A stretch of DNA of 64,000 nt from contig NVVD01000014.1 of assembly GCA_002402105.1 (NCBI GenBank), positions 46,188 through 110,187 on the forward strand, read 5' to 3'. A model generated the notes under the pieces. It made no database searches and had not been told where the DNA came from. It saw only the letters and a list, made by a program, of their open reading frames with translations. This document shows positions 45,610 to 55,039 of this stretch, in pieces. Origin of the DNA: Candidatus Cloacimonadota bacterium. Its GTDB lineage: Bacteria > Muiribacteriota > UBA6191. A program made the position numbers and the translations under genes. How positions within the stretch are numbered: the stretch's first letter is position 1; every line of letters begins with the position of its first letter.

Positions 45610-46503
45610 TTAGGCTGACTCTTCAAATTGTTTTTGGTTTCTTGGATGATAACTTTGATAAACTTTATATAACTGCTCTTTAGATACATGGGTGTAAATC
45701 TGAGTTGTTGTTAAACTAGCATGACCAAGCAACTCTTGAACAACCCTTAAATCTGCTCCACTATCAAGCATATGAGTAGCAAAACTATGTCTAAATGTAT
45801 GAGGGGATATTTCTTTCTCAAGTCCTGAGACTTGAGCAACTTTTTGAACCATTTTCCAAACAGCAATTCGAGAAATTCGCTTTCCTCTTCTATTAATAAA
45901 TAGAGCTTTTTCATTTGCTGTTTTTAATAATAAATTTCTTTCTGATCTAACATAATTTTGTAAAGCCTCTAAAGCCATTTTACCGAGTGGAATCCATCTT
46001 TCTTTAGAACCCTTTCCAAAGCACTTTAAAAAACCCTCTCTAAATTCTATATCTGATATATTTAAACCTGTCAGCTCACTTACACGTAGTCCACAACCAT
46101 ACAAAACTTCAAGCAAGGCCCTATCTCTAATAGCAGCTTTATTATAATCTGTTGCATCAATTAAACTTATTACCTCATCTATACTCAAACAATGGGGTAA
46201 ATATTTTGGTAACTTAGGAAGCTCTACTGCATCAATTGGAGACTCTGGTATATATTTATTTTGTACCATATACGAATAAAGCATTCGTAAACTAGTTATT
46301 TTTCTTGAAACTGAGGTAATTGATAAATCGGCCTCTTTCAAAAATTGAAGATAATCAAAAATTGCATCTTTATCCTCTAAGTCAGTCGTATCTAAATAAT
46401 TAAACCATTGAATAATGTCATTAGAGTAGGCTTCTTGGGTATTTGCTGAAAGCCCTTTTTCCATTCTAATAAACTGCATAAACTCATCAAGATACTTTTC
46501 CAT
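45610..46503 (-). CDS. Tyrosine recombinase, XerC/XerD type
   Basis: This 297-residue recombinase has the SAM-like N-terminal core-binding domain (FIRMEKGLSANTQEAYSNDI) and the full catalytic set: Arg in GCGLRVSELTGL, Lys in GKGSKERWIPL, HTFRHSFATHML (H-x-x-R), His in LLGHASLTTTQIYTH and the nucleophile Tyr. This is the ordinary length and sequence style of chromosome-dimer resolvases acting at dif, and no integrase-type arm domain is present. AGGAG lies before the ATG. I cannot separate XerC from XerD by eye, though the 'ADLRVVQELLGH' form suits both. Confidence 0.92.
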   Translation of the reverse strand: MEKYLDEFMQFIRMEKGLSANTQEAYSNDIIQWFNYLDTTDLEDKDAIFDYLQFLKEADLSITSVSRKITSLRMLYSYMVQNKYIPESPIDAVELPKLPKYLPHCLSIDEVISLIDATDYNKAAIRDRALLEVLYGCGLRVSELTGLNISDIEFREGFLKCFGKGSKERWIPLGKMALEALQNYVRSERNLLLKTANEKALFINRRGKRISRIAVWKMVQKVAQVSGLEKEISPHTFRHSFATHMLDSGADLRVVQELLGHASLTTTQIYTHVSKEQLYKVYQSYHPRNQKQFEESA

Positions 46504-46683
46504 ACAAAAACTCCTATTATTTGATAGTTTTTGTATCGTCTTCTATTTTGTATTTATCAATGCATCTTAGGGCTTAAGGTAACATAAGATTTTAGTCTAA
46601 ATGTTGCTTTTGTCTAACAAGGTATTTACTTGTTTATTTTTGTTTTTTTTTGTTAAAATATTTTAATTAATTAAGGAGTCTAA

Positions 46684-47037
46684 ATGTTTACTGTAATAAA
46701 AGTCGCTATTACTTCATTACTTATAGTCACAATTTCAGAAGTTTCAAAAAAATCTGTTTTAATGGGTGGTTTGTTAGCTAGTTTACCCTTAATCTCTATT
46801 TTATCACTTATTTGGTTGTATATTGAAAACAAAGATATTCAACAAGCTAGCCAATTTTCTTATAGTGTTTTTTATATGGTGATACCATCATTACCTATGT
46901 TTTTAATATTTCCATGGTTACTCAAAAAAACAAACGGCTCCTTTTATATCTCTTTGACAATTGCATCACTCCTGACCATTGCTTGTTATCACTTAATGCT
47001 TTATCTTTTACCTAAGTTTGGTATTCAATTTAGTTAA
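46684..47037 (+). CDS. DUF3147 family small membrane protein
   Basis: A 117-residue integral membrane protein with four hydrophobic helices (VIKVAITSLLIVTISE, GLLASLPLISILSLIWLYI, YMVIPSLPMFLIFPWLL and IASLLTIACYHLMLYLLP). The pattern 'SKKSVLMGGLLASLPL' and the overall size match DUF3147, whose function is not known. AAGGAG precedes the ATG. The DUF899 gene follows after 13 bases on the same strand. Confidence 0.8.
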   Translation: MFTVIKVAITSLLIVTISEVSKKSVLMGGLLASLPLISILSLIWLYIENKDIQQASQFSYSVFYMVIPSLPMFLIFPWLLKKTNGSFYISLTIASLLTIACYHLMLYLLPKFGIQFS

Positions 47038-47050
47038 AAAGAGGCCTTAG

Positions 47051-47608
47051 ATGTCACAAGATTTAGAAAAACAAATGTTAGATTTATATTTAGAAATAAA
47101 TGAAAAACAAAAAAAATTACTCGAAATTAAAAAAAATATGGATCCTTTTGAAGTTGAGGATTATGAGTTCACCAACTTAGAAGGAAAACTTAAACTCTCT
47201 AATTTATTTGGAGATTTTAATGAACTTATCTTAGTTTATAATATGGGATCTAAATGCCCATATTGTGCTTTATGGGCTGATGAATACAACGGAGTTTACA
47301 AACATCTATCTTCAAGAGCAGCTTTCGTTGTTAGCACCCCAGATAAACCCGAGGTTCACCAAAAGCTAATTGAAAAAAACTCCTATAAATTTTCTATGAT
47401 TCAAAGTTCACAAAGCTTTCGACAAAAAATGAAATTTGAAACTCAGGATAATAAACACTTACCTGGTTTCTCTGTTTTTCAAAAAACAAATGATGGTAAA
47501 ATTATTCATATCACTAAAGATTTTTTTGGCCCAGGTGACTTGTACTGTGGAGTTTGGCACTTTTTTGATCTTTTGCCCTCTAATAAAGAGTGGCATCCTA
47601 GTCTATAA
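47051..47608 (+). CDS. DUF899/thioredoxin-like protein
   Basis: A 185-residue cytoplasmic protein. After a charged helical start it has a thioredoxin-like core: LILVYNMGSKCPYCALWADEYNG with a CPYC redox motif, then the SRAAFVVSTPDKPEV strand-turn. The C-terminal part (FFGPGDLYCGVWHFFDLLP) is typical of DUF899 proteins, which are thought to be peroxiredoxin-like. The substrate is unknown. GAGG precedes the ATG. It ends three bases before a strong terminator. Confidence 0.84.
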   Translation: MSQDLEKQMLDLYLEINEKQKKLLEIKKNMDPFEVEDYEFTNLEGKLKLSNLFGDFNELILVYNMGSKCPYCALWADEYNGVYKHLSSRAAFVVSTPDKPEVHQKLIEKNSYKFSMIQSSQSFRQKMKFETQDNKHLPGFSVFQKTNDGKIIHITKDFFGPGDLYCGVWHFFDLLPSNKEWHPSL

Positions 47609-47610
47609 TC

Positions 47611-47646
47611 AAAAAAGCCCCTCCAAAACTTTTGGAGGGGCTTTTT
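47611..47646. terminator. Bidirectional rho-independent terminator
   Basis: AAGCCCCTCCAAAA and TTTTGGAGGGGCTT form a long G+C-rich stem with a minimal loop, flanked by A and T runs. It separates the DUF899 gene (+) from the convergent lipoprotein gene (-). Confidence 0.94.
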
Positions 47647-47659
47647 GTCAAACTTTACT

Positions 47660-50506
47660 TTATTGAGTTTTTAAAAACTCTCCAAATTTACCAACAGTGC
47701 TTACAGCACTAAAAATTTCAAGTTTTGTAAAAGCATCAGCTGAGTCCACTGATAATGAGTATTTATTATTAGATGTACCATGAACCCAAGTATAAATACC
47801 GTCTTTTTTAGTAAACGATGTAGCAATCTCTGTACGATTTCCAAAAATATGAATTTCTGTTAAAGTACCATTTGCATTAAATTCAAAGCTCTTTTGATCT
47901 CCACTTTTATAAGGAGCTCCACTTTTTGTTTCAGTCCAAGTTGTTGCAATAGTTTGACCCGAAATAGTTGAAGGCAAACTTGCGTTTGTTTCTGTTGTGT
48001 CTACAGCAAGCTTAAATGAGCCTAAAAAATTACCGGCTGTAGCATGTGGAGTAGTAAAAAGATTTATTTCATTTATGCTACCATCAGCCAATATCGAGAG
48101 CATATAAGACAGCCCCTTACTAGAGTCTTTCCATAAATATTCAGTTCTCTCTAGTGTGAATCCACCAACATCTTTAGATAAAATATCAGTAGATTTTTTA
48201 ATAAATAATGTACCACTACTACTAAAAGTAAAGTTAACAACTTCATCTTTTGCATAAAAAGTACTTGTTTTACTTACAAAGCTATATGTAAAATCTAAAA
48301 CTTTACCTTTAACAGCTGCTGGTAACTCTCCAGCTGAAGTTGTTACTGATGCTACTGGAGTATCAGTCAGTTTAATAAATCGAGTAGAACCAGTACCTGA
48401 GTTTACTGAAAAAACATAAGTCTCATGTCTTTGTGTACTTGTATTTAAAGCAAACAACGTATAAGTATCTTGTAAAGTTTCTGTTCCAAAAACTTTTGAT
48501 AAAACTAGACGATTATTTACTACAGCCCATGTTCCAGATATAGTAGTATTTGCTACTGTATATGACTTATCAACTTTTAAAGTAAATGTAGTCCCAAAAC
48601 TTGCTGTTTCACTGTTTGCAAGCTCTAGATTTTTTCCACTAAATGTAGAGTCTGTAACCACAAATGTTGAAAAATCTCTAATACTTGGGTCAAAAAACCA
48701 AATTGTAGAAAAAGACTCATTTTCTTCTGGGTTAAAAGCAGTAACTTTTAAAATATATTTTGTATCAAATACAGTCAATGTAGTAAAAGTCATTTGAGCA
48801 GAACTTGATGATAAACTTAAATCTGGTACGCTTGCTATTTTTGTAGCAATAGCCATTGAATCACCCTTATAAAGTGAAGCTTCTATAAAACTTGCTAAAA
48901 AAGAAGTTGGTTTACTATATCCAAAACTCAATGAACCATTTTTTAAATAAGATGTAGAATGTCCAGTAACTGTTACAGAAGGAAAATTTCCTTTTGATGG
49001 ATAAGCCCCCGTTATAACTCTTTTTGGTAAAGTCACAAGTCTGTTTTCTGTAGTCGTATCTGCATATCTAATAATTAAATTTGCTATTATTTCATCAGAT
49101 GAAGATGCAGATAATGAAGAAATCACAGAGGAGTTATTTGTAGCATTTATTTCTACGCTAAACTTTTCAATAGGACTTACCTTAGATGTATCTTCAACAC
49201 CTGAAAATGAGCTGGTAACCCCCGTTAATTCTGGAATATTTACAGTTACAGCATCTATATCTTTACTTGTTTTATTTTCCACTTTAAATACAACATCAAA
49301 ACTTTTATTTGATATTGAAATATTTGCTACATCGTAAGTATATCTAAACTTTGCTCCAATACTTGCATTTTCATTGTTTGATATAAATTTCCATGTATCA
49401 TCATTAGCTTTTTGTACTAAGATAGTATCATAAGTGTTTAAAAAAGCATTTAATGCTATCCCACCATCTTTAAGAATAGTGAAAAATTTGATCTCATAAG
49501 CTATTTTATTATTAATACTTACTGTTGAAACCATTGAGATTCCTTCAGACAAAGCACTTACCTTTGATGAAATATTTACGGCTCTTTCTACTAAATTTGT
49601 TGTGCTAAAACCACTAAATGTTTTACCACTAATCTCTGTAAAAAATGTAGATAAAGTACCAGCACTGACGCTACTTGATTTTACAACAGACAAAAATGAA
49701 GATACCATTGATTTAATAGCTACAATATTATTAATTGCACTTGTTAAAGTATCTACTCTTGCCTGTGAAATTTGTGATGTCAAATCTAAAGCTGTACCTA
49801 CATTTGTTAACTCGACTGTTGAAGCAAGTGAAGCTAAGCTTACAGTGCTATCAATAGCCGATTTAATCTCTGCTGTTGTAGCAGTTGCACTAAAACTAAC
49901 TGATATTGCATCTAATACTTTATCAAAGCCAATATTAAAAGCAGTAATTGGAGTAGTAATAGGGTCAACCGTTGACGCAACTCCAGCATCTTTATAAAAG
50001 CCAGCCATCACTCTAGCAATAGCTTCTTTGGCTTTTGCCAAATTATTTTCAATGCTTGTTTTTAAAGTTGTTGTAAAACGTGTACCAGTTGCTTTAAATA
50101 AATCAGCTGGTTTTACCTTTGATGCCAACATTAAAGATAAAGAAGACAATTGATTTACATTTGCTGTACCCCCCGTTTCTTTTACAAAAGAAAAGTTTGA
50201 TTTGCCCTTTGAATCAACAGCTTTAATTAAAAATGGAGCTTTATCTTTTGGTACTGTTACAGTATAAGCACCAAGTGCATTTGTAATTGCTTCTTTAATT
50301 GCTGAACCATCTTTCATAGACTTAATACTAACTCTAGCATTTCTTGATGGAGCACCATTTGAAACTGTACCATTTATTTGACCAGTAGAATTTGAAGCTG
50401 CAGGAGTCTCTGTACCTGTTGATGAAGTTGATAAACTACAACCTACTATAGCAAATATACCCGTTGCCAATATCGAGGTTAAAATTAACTTTTTTTTGAT
50501 TGTCAT
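47660..50506 (-). CDS. Large lipoprotein with carboxypeptidase-regulatory-like N-terminal domain
   Basis: A 948-residue surface lipoprotein with a lipobox (GIFAIVGCSLS, Cys near 23) and a Ser/Thr-rich linker. A short beta domain follows (INGTVSNGAPSRNARVSI through ALGAYTVTVPKDKAPFLIKA) of the carboxypeptidase-regulatory-like or 'invasin/Cna' type. After it come a helical, Ala/Ser/Thr-rich region (about 110-330) and many beta strands to the end. The last 200 residues contain repeats with 'FNANGTLTEIHIFGNRTE' and 'FSSSGTLFIKKS' type strands. It is probably a surface protein of unknown function. GGAG precedes the ATG. Confidence 0.78.
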   Translation of the reverse strand: MTIKKKLILTSILATGIFAIVGCSLSTSSTGTETPAASNSTGQINGTVSNGAPSRNARVSIKSMKDGSAIKEAITNALGAYTVTVPKDKAPFLIKAVDSKGKSNFSFVKETGGTANVNQLSSLSLMLASKVKPADLFKATGTRFTTTLKTSIENNLAKAKEAIARVMAGFYKDAGVASTVDPITTPITAFNIGFDKVLDAISVSFSATATTAEIKSAIDSTVSLASLASTVELTNVGTALDLTSQISQARVDTLTSAINNIVAIKSMVSSFLSVVKSSSVSAGTLSTFFTEISGKTFSGFSTTNLVERAVNISSKVSALSEGISMVSTVSINNKIAYEIKFFTILKDGGIALNAFLNTYDTILVQKANDDTWKFISNNENASIGAKFRYTYDVANISISNKSFDVVFKVENKTSKDIDAVTVNIPELTGVTSSFSGVEDTSKVSPIEKFSVEINATNNSSVISSLSASSSDEIIANLIIRYADTTTENRLVTLPKRVITGAYPSKGNFPSVTVTGHSTSYLKNGSLSFGYSKPTSFLASFIEASLYKGDSMAIATKIASVPDLSLSSSSAQMTFTTLTVFDTKYILKVTAFNPEENESFSTIWFFDPSIRDFSTFVVTDSTFSGKNLELANSETASFGTTFTLKVDKSYTVANTTISGTWAVVNNRLVLSKVFGTETLQDTYTLFALNTSTQRHETYVFSVNSGTGSTRFIKLTDTPVASVTTSAGELPAAVKGKVLDFTYSFVSKTSTFYAKDEVVNFTFSSSGTLFIKKSTDILSKDVGGFTLERTEYLWKDSSKGLSYMLSILADGSINEINLFTTPHATAGNFLGSFKLAVDTTETNASLPSTISGQTIATTWTETKSGAPYKSGDQKSFEFNANGTLTEIHIFGNRTEIATSFTKKDGIYTWVHGTSNNKYSLSVDSADAFTKLEIFSAVSTVGKFGEFLKTQ

Positions 50507-50645
50507 GAAATCTCCATTTCTTAAAACTTAGGTCTACGCTTAACAAAGCTTCTACCAATTATTACTCTTTAATTTAAACAAATGGAGTATATCAAAGACT
50601 TTTTAATAAATCATTTATTAAATTAACGAGTACAAATTTTTAATC

Positions 50646-50679
50646 AAAAAAAACCCCTTACAAATTAATTTGTGAGGGG
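50646..50679 (-). terminator. Rho-independent terminator of the di-haem peroxidase gene
   Basis: On the minus strand CCCCTCACAAA and TTTGTAAGGGG pair around a short A+T loop and are followed by eight T. The hairpin lies about 42 bases after the stop of the cytochrome c peroxidase gene. Confidence 0.88.
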
Positions 50680-50720
50680 AACTTTTTAATAAATATTAAT
50701 AATTTTACTATTTTAAAATA

Positions 50721-51734
50721 TTATAACTCTGGCTTAGGGGTCATGTTTGTATATCTAGGCAACTTTGGTAAAGTAATTTTTGGCATATCACCAGTTAAAG
50801 ACTTTAAAAATACTACGATATCTGAAACATCTTCTTTAGATAAAGTTGTACCCAATTGAGTTTCACCCATGATAAATACTGCTTCTTTGAGTGACCAAAC
50901 TGCCCCATTATGAAAATATGGGCCTGTTAAAGCGATATTTCTTAGCCCAGGAACTTTAACCATACCAGGTTTACCATCATTAAAGTCACCAATATGAGCA
51001 TACTTATAAGGTTTAACAATTGGAAATAGTTGTTTCATTGAGCCACCAATTCCAACTCCATTGTGACAACTTGCACAGCCTTTTGCCATAAACTTTTTAA
51101 GACCTAGTTTTTCTTGCTTATTTAAAGCACTATCATCACCCCTTAAATAATCATCAAATTTTGATGGCGTAACCAATGTTCTCTCAAAAGCAGCAATTGC
51201 ATTAGCTGTATTTGTAAAATCAATACTTGGTTTTTTTGGGAAAGCTTTTTTAAATAAAGCTACATATTCAGGCATACTTTTTAAACGCTTCACAACTAAC
51301 TCTTTTGGAGCTGCCATTTCAGGACCTGCTTCAATTGGCCCTTTTGCTTGATCTTCTAAATCTTTGCTACGTCCATCCCAAAATTGCATTTTATGTAATA
51401 CTGCATTATAAACTGTTGGCGAATTAATATGATGAGGGTTTTTAGTCCATTTATGTCCCACCGCTGTACTTAAGCCATCCACTCCTCCTAAACTTAAGTT
51501 ATGACAAGTTGCACAACTAATAAGACCACTTTTAGATATACGTGGCTCAAAAAATAACATTTTACCAAGCTTTAACTTATCTTTACTTAATCTATTATTT
51601 GGATTATCTATTAAATCATTTAAAGCTTTATAACTACTCGGAATAGCTTTAAATATTGCTTGTGATTGAGTCATTAGCTCATCTGAATGTATTTGGCTTA
51701 TAATTAAAATTGATAAGAATAGTAAAAGTTTCAT
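50721..51734 (-). CDS. Di-haem cytochrome c peroxidase (CcpA/MauG family)
   Basis: A 337-residue periplasmic enzyme with a signal peptide (LLLFLSILIISQIHS). There are two haem-binding CXXCH motifs: CATCH in SKSGLISCATCHNLSLGG and CASCH in GCASCHNGVGIGG. Other family marks are 'RISKSGLISC', 'MQFWDGRSKDLEDQAKGPIE' and 'FERTLVTPSKFDDYLRGD'. It is expected to reduce hydrogen peroxide with electrons from a small cytochrome c. It appears to be a single gene with its own terminator. It may contribute to peroxide defence together with yaaA nearby (inference). Confidence 0.94.
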   Translation of the reverse strand: MKLLLFLSILIISQIHSDELMTQSQAIFKAIPSSYKALNDLIDNPNNRLSKDKLKLGKMLFFEPRISKSGLISCATCHNLSLGGVDGLSTAVGHKWTKNPHHINSPTVYNAVLHKMQFWDGRSKDLEDQAKGPIEAGPEMAAPKELVVKRLKSMPEYVALFKKAFPKKPSIDFTNTANAIAAFERTLVTPSKFDDYLRGDDSALNKQEKLGLKKFMAKGCASCHNGVGIGGSMKQLFPIVKPYKYAHIGDFNDGKPGMVKVPGLRNIALTGPYFHNGAVWSLKEAVFIMGETQLGTTLSKEDVSDIVVFLKSLTGDMPKITLPKLPRYTNMTPKPEL

Positions 51735-51868
51735 TTTAACTCCCTAGATTAAATTGTTAGAATAATTCTAACTTTAGGATAAATCTTTCAGTTTTTTTTG
51801 TCAATTAAAAGTTAATTCTGTAAGATAAATCATTATCTATTGACTATTTGAAATAATAGGAGAAAATA

Positions 51869-52228
51869 ATGACTTTAGATAAATACCATTTTGTATACAA
51901 TGCAAATACTGGTTGGCTTACTGAAAAAGTAGACCTTTTACACAAAATATTATCACCATCAACATATAGTTGTAATTTATGCGTGCTCACACATGGGGCA
52001 ATTCATGAAAAAGAATCTTTAAATTCATTTAGAAAAAATCATCCCAACCAAATCTTTTTTTATCATAAAGATCAAAACTTAATGGATTGTATGAAACAGG
52101 GCCCTTTTCCAGCTATTTGGAAAGAGAGTAAAGGTCAAACTCAATTACTTATAGGCCCTAAAGAAATATCCAAGTTCAAAGATATAAAAAACTTAGTTGA
52201 TTTTTTAGATAAAGATATGGATACTTAG
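51869..52228 (+). CDS. Small conserved hypothetical protein with CxLC motif
   Basis: A 119-residue cytoplasmic protein beginning YHFVYNANTGWLTEKVDLLH, with SCNLCVLTHGAIHEK near residues 34-47 and a C-terminal WKESKGQTQLLIGP strand. This pattern (VYNA-x-S/T-G ... C-x-L-C-x-L-T-x-G) recurs in a small family that I know only as uncharacterised, sometimes mislabelled GTPase. No nucleotide-binding loop is present here. The Cys pair could be redox-active or bind metal. AGGAGA precedes the ATG. It lies 34 bases before yaaA. Confidence 0.7.
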   Translation: MTLDKYHFVYNANTGWLTEKVDLLHKILSPSTYSCNLCVLTHGAIHEKESLNSFRKNHPNQIFFYHKDQNLMDCMKQGPFPAIWKESKGQTQLLIGPKEISKFKDIKNLVDFLDKDMDT

Positions 52229-52262
52229 CTTTTAAATCTAATTACAATAATAAAGGTCTATC

Positions 52263-53012
52263 ATGCTTTGTGTACTTTCTCCTGCAAAAACTCTTGATTT
52301 TGATATTACATCTCATTCAATTAAAAGTGAGATTATTTTTAAAAAAGAATGTCTTCAACTTATAACAACCATGAAAAAACAAAGCATTGAAGATATATCA
52401 GGCTTAATGAAAGTTAGTGAAAAAATAGCAACACTCAATTATCAAAGATATCAAAAATACTCTAAAAACTTTGAAGAACCTCAAGCAAAAACAGCCATTA
52501 AAGTCTTTAAAGGTGATGTTTATATAGGTCTTGATAGCCAAAGCCTTAATAATGATGATCTAATTTTTTCACAATCAAGTATTCGTATTTTATCAGGGCT
52601 TTATGGACTCATAAAACCACTTGATTTAATACAAGCATATCGCCTTGAAATGGGAATTTCTTTAAAGCATAAAGAAACAAATAATCTCTATCAATTTTGG
52701 GGAGATAAAATCACAAAAGCCATCAATAATGAAGAAAGCGAGTATTTAATCAACCTAGCATCTAATGAATACTTTAAATCTATCAAACAAAAAGACTTAA
52801 AAGCAAAATTAATAAATATTCATTTTAAAGATACTAAAAATGGTAAGCTAAAAGTTATTAGTTTTTTTGCTAAAAAAGCTAGAGGAATGATGGCTAGATA
52901 TATTGTACAAGAAAAAATTTCAGACCCTAGTCACCTCAAAGATTTTATAAGTGGAGACTACAAATTTGATTCAAACCTATCCTCTGAAAGTGATTTTGTT
53001 TTTACGAGATAA
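52263..53012 (+). CDS. yaaA: YaaA family peroxide stress protein
   Basis: YaaA lowers intracellular free iron and so limits Fenton damage during peroxide stress in E. coli. The 249-residue protein opens with the hallmark MLCVLSPAKTLDFD and contains FKGDVYIGLDS, ILSGLYGLIKPLDLIQAYRLEM and FFAKKARGMMARYI, all typical. The full family length is present. Downstream is a convergent acetyltransferase gene overlapping by 11 bases. Confidence 0.95.
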   Translation: MLCVLSPAKTLDFDITSHSIKSEIIFKKECLQLITTMKKQSIEDISGLMKVSEKIATLNYQRYQKYSKNFEEPQAKTAIKVFKGDVYIGLDSQSLNNDDLIFSQSSIRILSGLYGLIKPLDLIQAYRLEMGISLKHKETNNLYQFWGDKITKAINNEESEYLINLASNEYFKSIKQKDLKAKLINIHFKDTKNGKLKVISFFAKKARGMMARYIVQEKISDPSHLKDFISGDYKFDSNLSSESDFVFTR

Positions 53013-53562
53013 CATCACTCCAATTATCATTAATTAACCTAGTCTCAATATGATCTTGCCATTGTCCATCTAAAAATAACTCTTGTTTAGCAAGGCCGAC
53101 TTCATGAAAACCTAGTTTTTGTAAAACACGTCCACTTTTTTTATTCAAAGGCATGTAATTTGCCAGAATTTTATGAAAGTTTAGCTCTTTAAACACATAA
53201 TTAATTGCTAAATTTAAAGCTTCTGTCATGAGTCCTTTTCCCTCATGTTTTTTTGCAATACCATAACCTAAAAAGCAGCCTTGATAAACACCACGTCTAA
53301 ATTCAGTAAAGTTAATTGTCCCTAGCACTTCTGTTTCATCAGGGTTTAAAATAAATAAACGTAATGCTTTTTTATTTTTAAAATACTCTAGGTTTTGTTT
53401 TAAAGTTTTCTCCCAATGAGGTATTTCAAACATAGTCGAGCCAAAGTAAGGCATGGTCTTTTTTAGATGCTCTTGATTTTTTAAAAAATAGTTACAAACT
53501 AAATGAGCTTTTTCAAGCTCTAATAATTTGAGTATAAATCTATCATTTTTTATAGTTTTCAT
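53002..53562 (-). CDS. GNAT-family N-acetyltransferase, RimJ/RimL type
   Basis: From ATG 53562 the product has 186 residues, the standard size of RimJ/RimL-like enzymes that acetylate protein N-termini or small molecules. The acetyl-CoA segment is FLGYGIAKKHEGKGLMTEAL, in which 'KKHEGKGLM' is the pyrophosphate loop. After it comes NYVFKELNFHKILANYMPLN with the conserved N-x-x-S region (NKKSGRVLQKLGFHEVG). An ATG 33 bases earlier lies inside the upstream gene, whose stop is one base before 53562, so coupled translation is likely. The substrate is unknown. Confidence 0.88.
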   Translation of the reverse strand: MKTIKNDRFILKLLELEKAHLVCNYFLKNQEHLKKTMPYFGSTMFEIPHWEKTLKQNLEYFKNKKALRLFILNPDETEVLGTINFTEFRRGVYQGCFLGYGIAKKHEGKGLMTEALNLAINYVFKELNFHKILANYMPLNKKSGRVLQKLGFHEVGLAKQELFLDGQWQDHIETRLINDNWSDVIS

Positions 53563-53563
53563 T

Positions 53564-54985
53564 TTAAGACTCTTTTGGAATTTGCCCAACATCAATAATT
53601 GTTAATACACTATCTCCTTCTGAAAAAAAGTATCCAGCTGGATTTACCAATAGCTCCTTATTTTTTGGTTTTACAGCTACTGCTATTCCTAGTTTATTTT
53701 TAGAAAACCAAAGAAGAGCCTCTTCCATAGACTTGCCTATCAAGTCATTAGGAACTTCATGAAAGTGCATTGTATTACCCGATTGATTAGATAAAACATC
53801 TTCAAAAAACGGTAAAATTCCGTGAGATGAACCCATTCTGGCTAATAGTTTACCCGATACATCACCCTCAATAACAATATCATCTACCCCACCCATTTTT
53901 AAATGATCGATGTATTCTGGATGATTAATTTCAGCACAAGTATGAATAGCAGAGTTCATTCTCTCAATTGTTAAAGCAGCCAAAATTGTGCGTGCATCCA
54001 TATCATGAGTAGAGCGGTTATTATCAGCTTCTGATAAAACAATTGCCAAACTTGCTGTTTTTATTCCTGCTCGTTTTAAAACTTCGATATGTGTATAATC
54101 TTCTGGCATAATCATAACCATATCTGTTTTAATATTTTGAGACCTCAAATTTTCAATATTTGCTTTTGGAGAAATTATAATAATTTCTGAATCTTTTCTA
54201 ATAGGATCAATAGAAAATTCTCTCACTAATATATTTACTTTAGGGTTAAAGCCACAAATTACAATATGGTTTTTAAAATCAGATGCATCTTTAATTTTAT
54301 GCATACCAGTCTCCTTCATTTTTTCAATCATTACAGCAGATATAGTACCAGTCAACATCGCAAAAAAGGTCATCTCAAAAAGTAGTAAAACAAATAGTAT
54401 AAATTTACCGCCAAGAGTTTGTGGATAATCAGCATACTCACCAGAAAACAATGAAAATAAAGATTTCCAAAAAGCCTCTGATGGTTCCATTAAACCTGCA
54501 CCAGCTTCAAATTGAGCAAAGCCTATGGTACCAAATAATATAGCAAACCCCATTAAACCTAAGAGTAAACCATACTCTAAAAACCTAGATTGTAGAGCTG
54601 TTGCAATTGCACCTAATTTTCTTTGTAAAATAGTACCTAAAGAAAAAAGTCTCAAAAGCCTAAAAACATAAATTAAACGACCAAATCGAAAAATTCTAAG
54701 CAATGGTAAAACAGCTAAAATTTCTATCCAATTTTTTAGTAAAAATATCTTATTTGAAGGGGATGTAAACCACCTTAAAATAAGTTCAAAAATTAATACA
54801 AATGTAATTACATCATTTGCTAAATTTAATTGTAAAGAAAGTGAAGTATTTAAATCAACAAAAACTTCGATCAATATTGAAGCAACAGAAAAAATAACAG
54901 CCAATAATATAAATGATGAAAAATAATTATTTTGTAATAACCACTTAATTTTTGGATATTTTTTAGGCTTAGAAGTAGATAACAT
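53564..54985 (-). CDS. 6-TM ion channel with RCK domain and a non-canonical pore
   Basis: A 473-residue protein. Six helices occupy residues about 20-220, with an Arg-rich S4-like helix (LPLLRIFRFGRLIYVFRLLR, 93-112). The pore loop reads FWKSLFSLFSGEYADYPQTL (172-190). Canonical K+ channels have T-V-G-Y-G-D there. From about 238 an RCK/TrkA-N domain follows (HIVICGFNPKVNILVREF), with a C-terminal TrkA-C-like strand GDSVLTIID. The NAD-site glycines are altered (C-G-F-N-P), as in the CASTOR/POLLUX-like RCK group. Ion selectivity is uncertain. It lies downstream of the isc operon on the same strand. Confidence 0.85.
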   Translation of the reverse strand: MLSTSKPKKYPKIKWLLQNNYFSSFILLAVIFSVASILIEVFVDLNTSLSLQLNLANDVITFVLIFELILRWFTSPSNKIFLLKNWIEILAVLPLLRIFRFGRLIYVFRLLRLFSLGTILQRKLGAIATALQSRFLEYGLLLGLMGFAILFGTIGFAQFEAGAGLMEPSEAFWKSLFSLFSGEYADYPQTLGGKFILFVLLLFEMTFFAMLTGTISAVMIEKMKETGMHKIKDASDFKNHIVICGFNPKVNILVREFSIDPIRKDSEIIIISPKANIENLRSQNIKTDMVMIMPEDYTHIEVLKRAGIKTASLAIVLSEADNNRSTHDMDARTILAALTIERMNSAIHTCAEINHPEYIDHLKMGGVDDIVIEGDVSGKLLARMGSSHGILPFFEDVLSNQSGNTMHFHEVPNDLIGKSMEEALLWFSKNKLGIAVAVKPKNKELLVNPAGYFFSEGDSVLTIIDVGQIPKES

Positions 54986-55039
54986 AAATCAGCTTATCAT
55001 TTGGAATGTCTTGGTTTATTTGCCACATCTTCTATGGCT

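Noticed and set aside
45610..46503. Tyrosine recombinase as marker of an integrated element
   Set aside because: It is of the ordinary XerC/D type and length, and no attachment repeats, phage genes or change in composition are seen around it.
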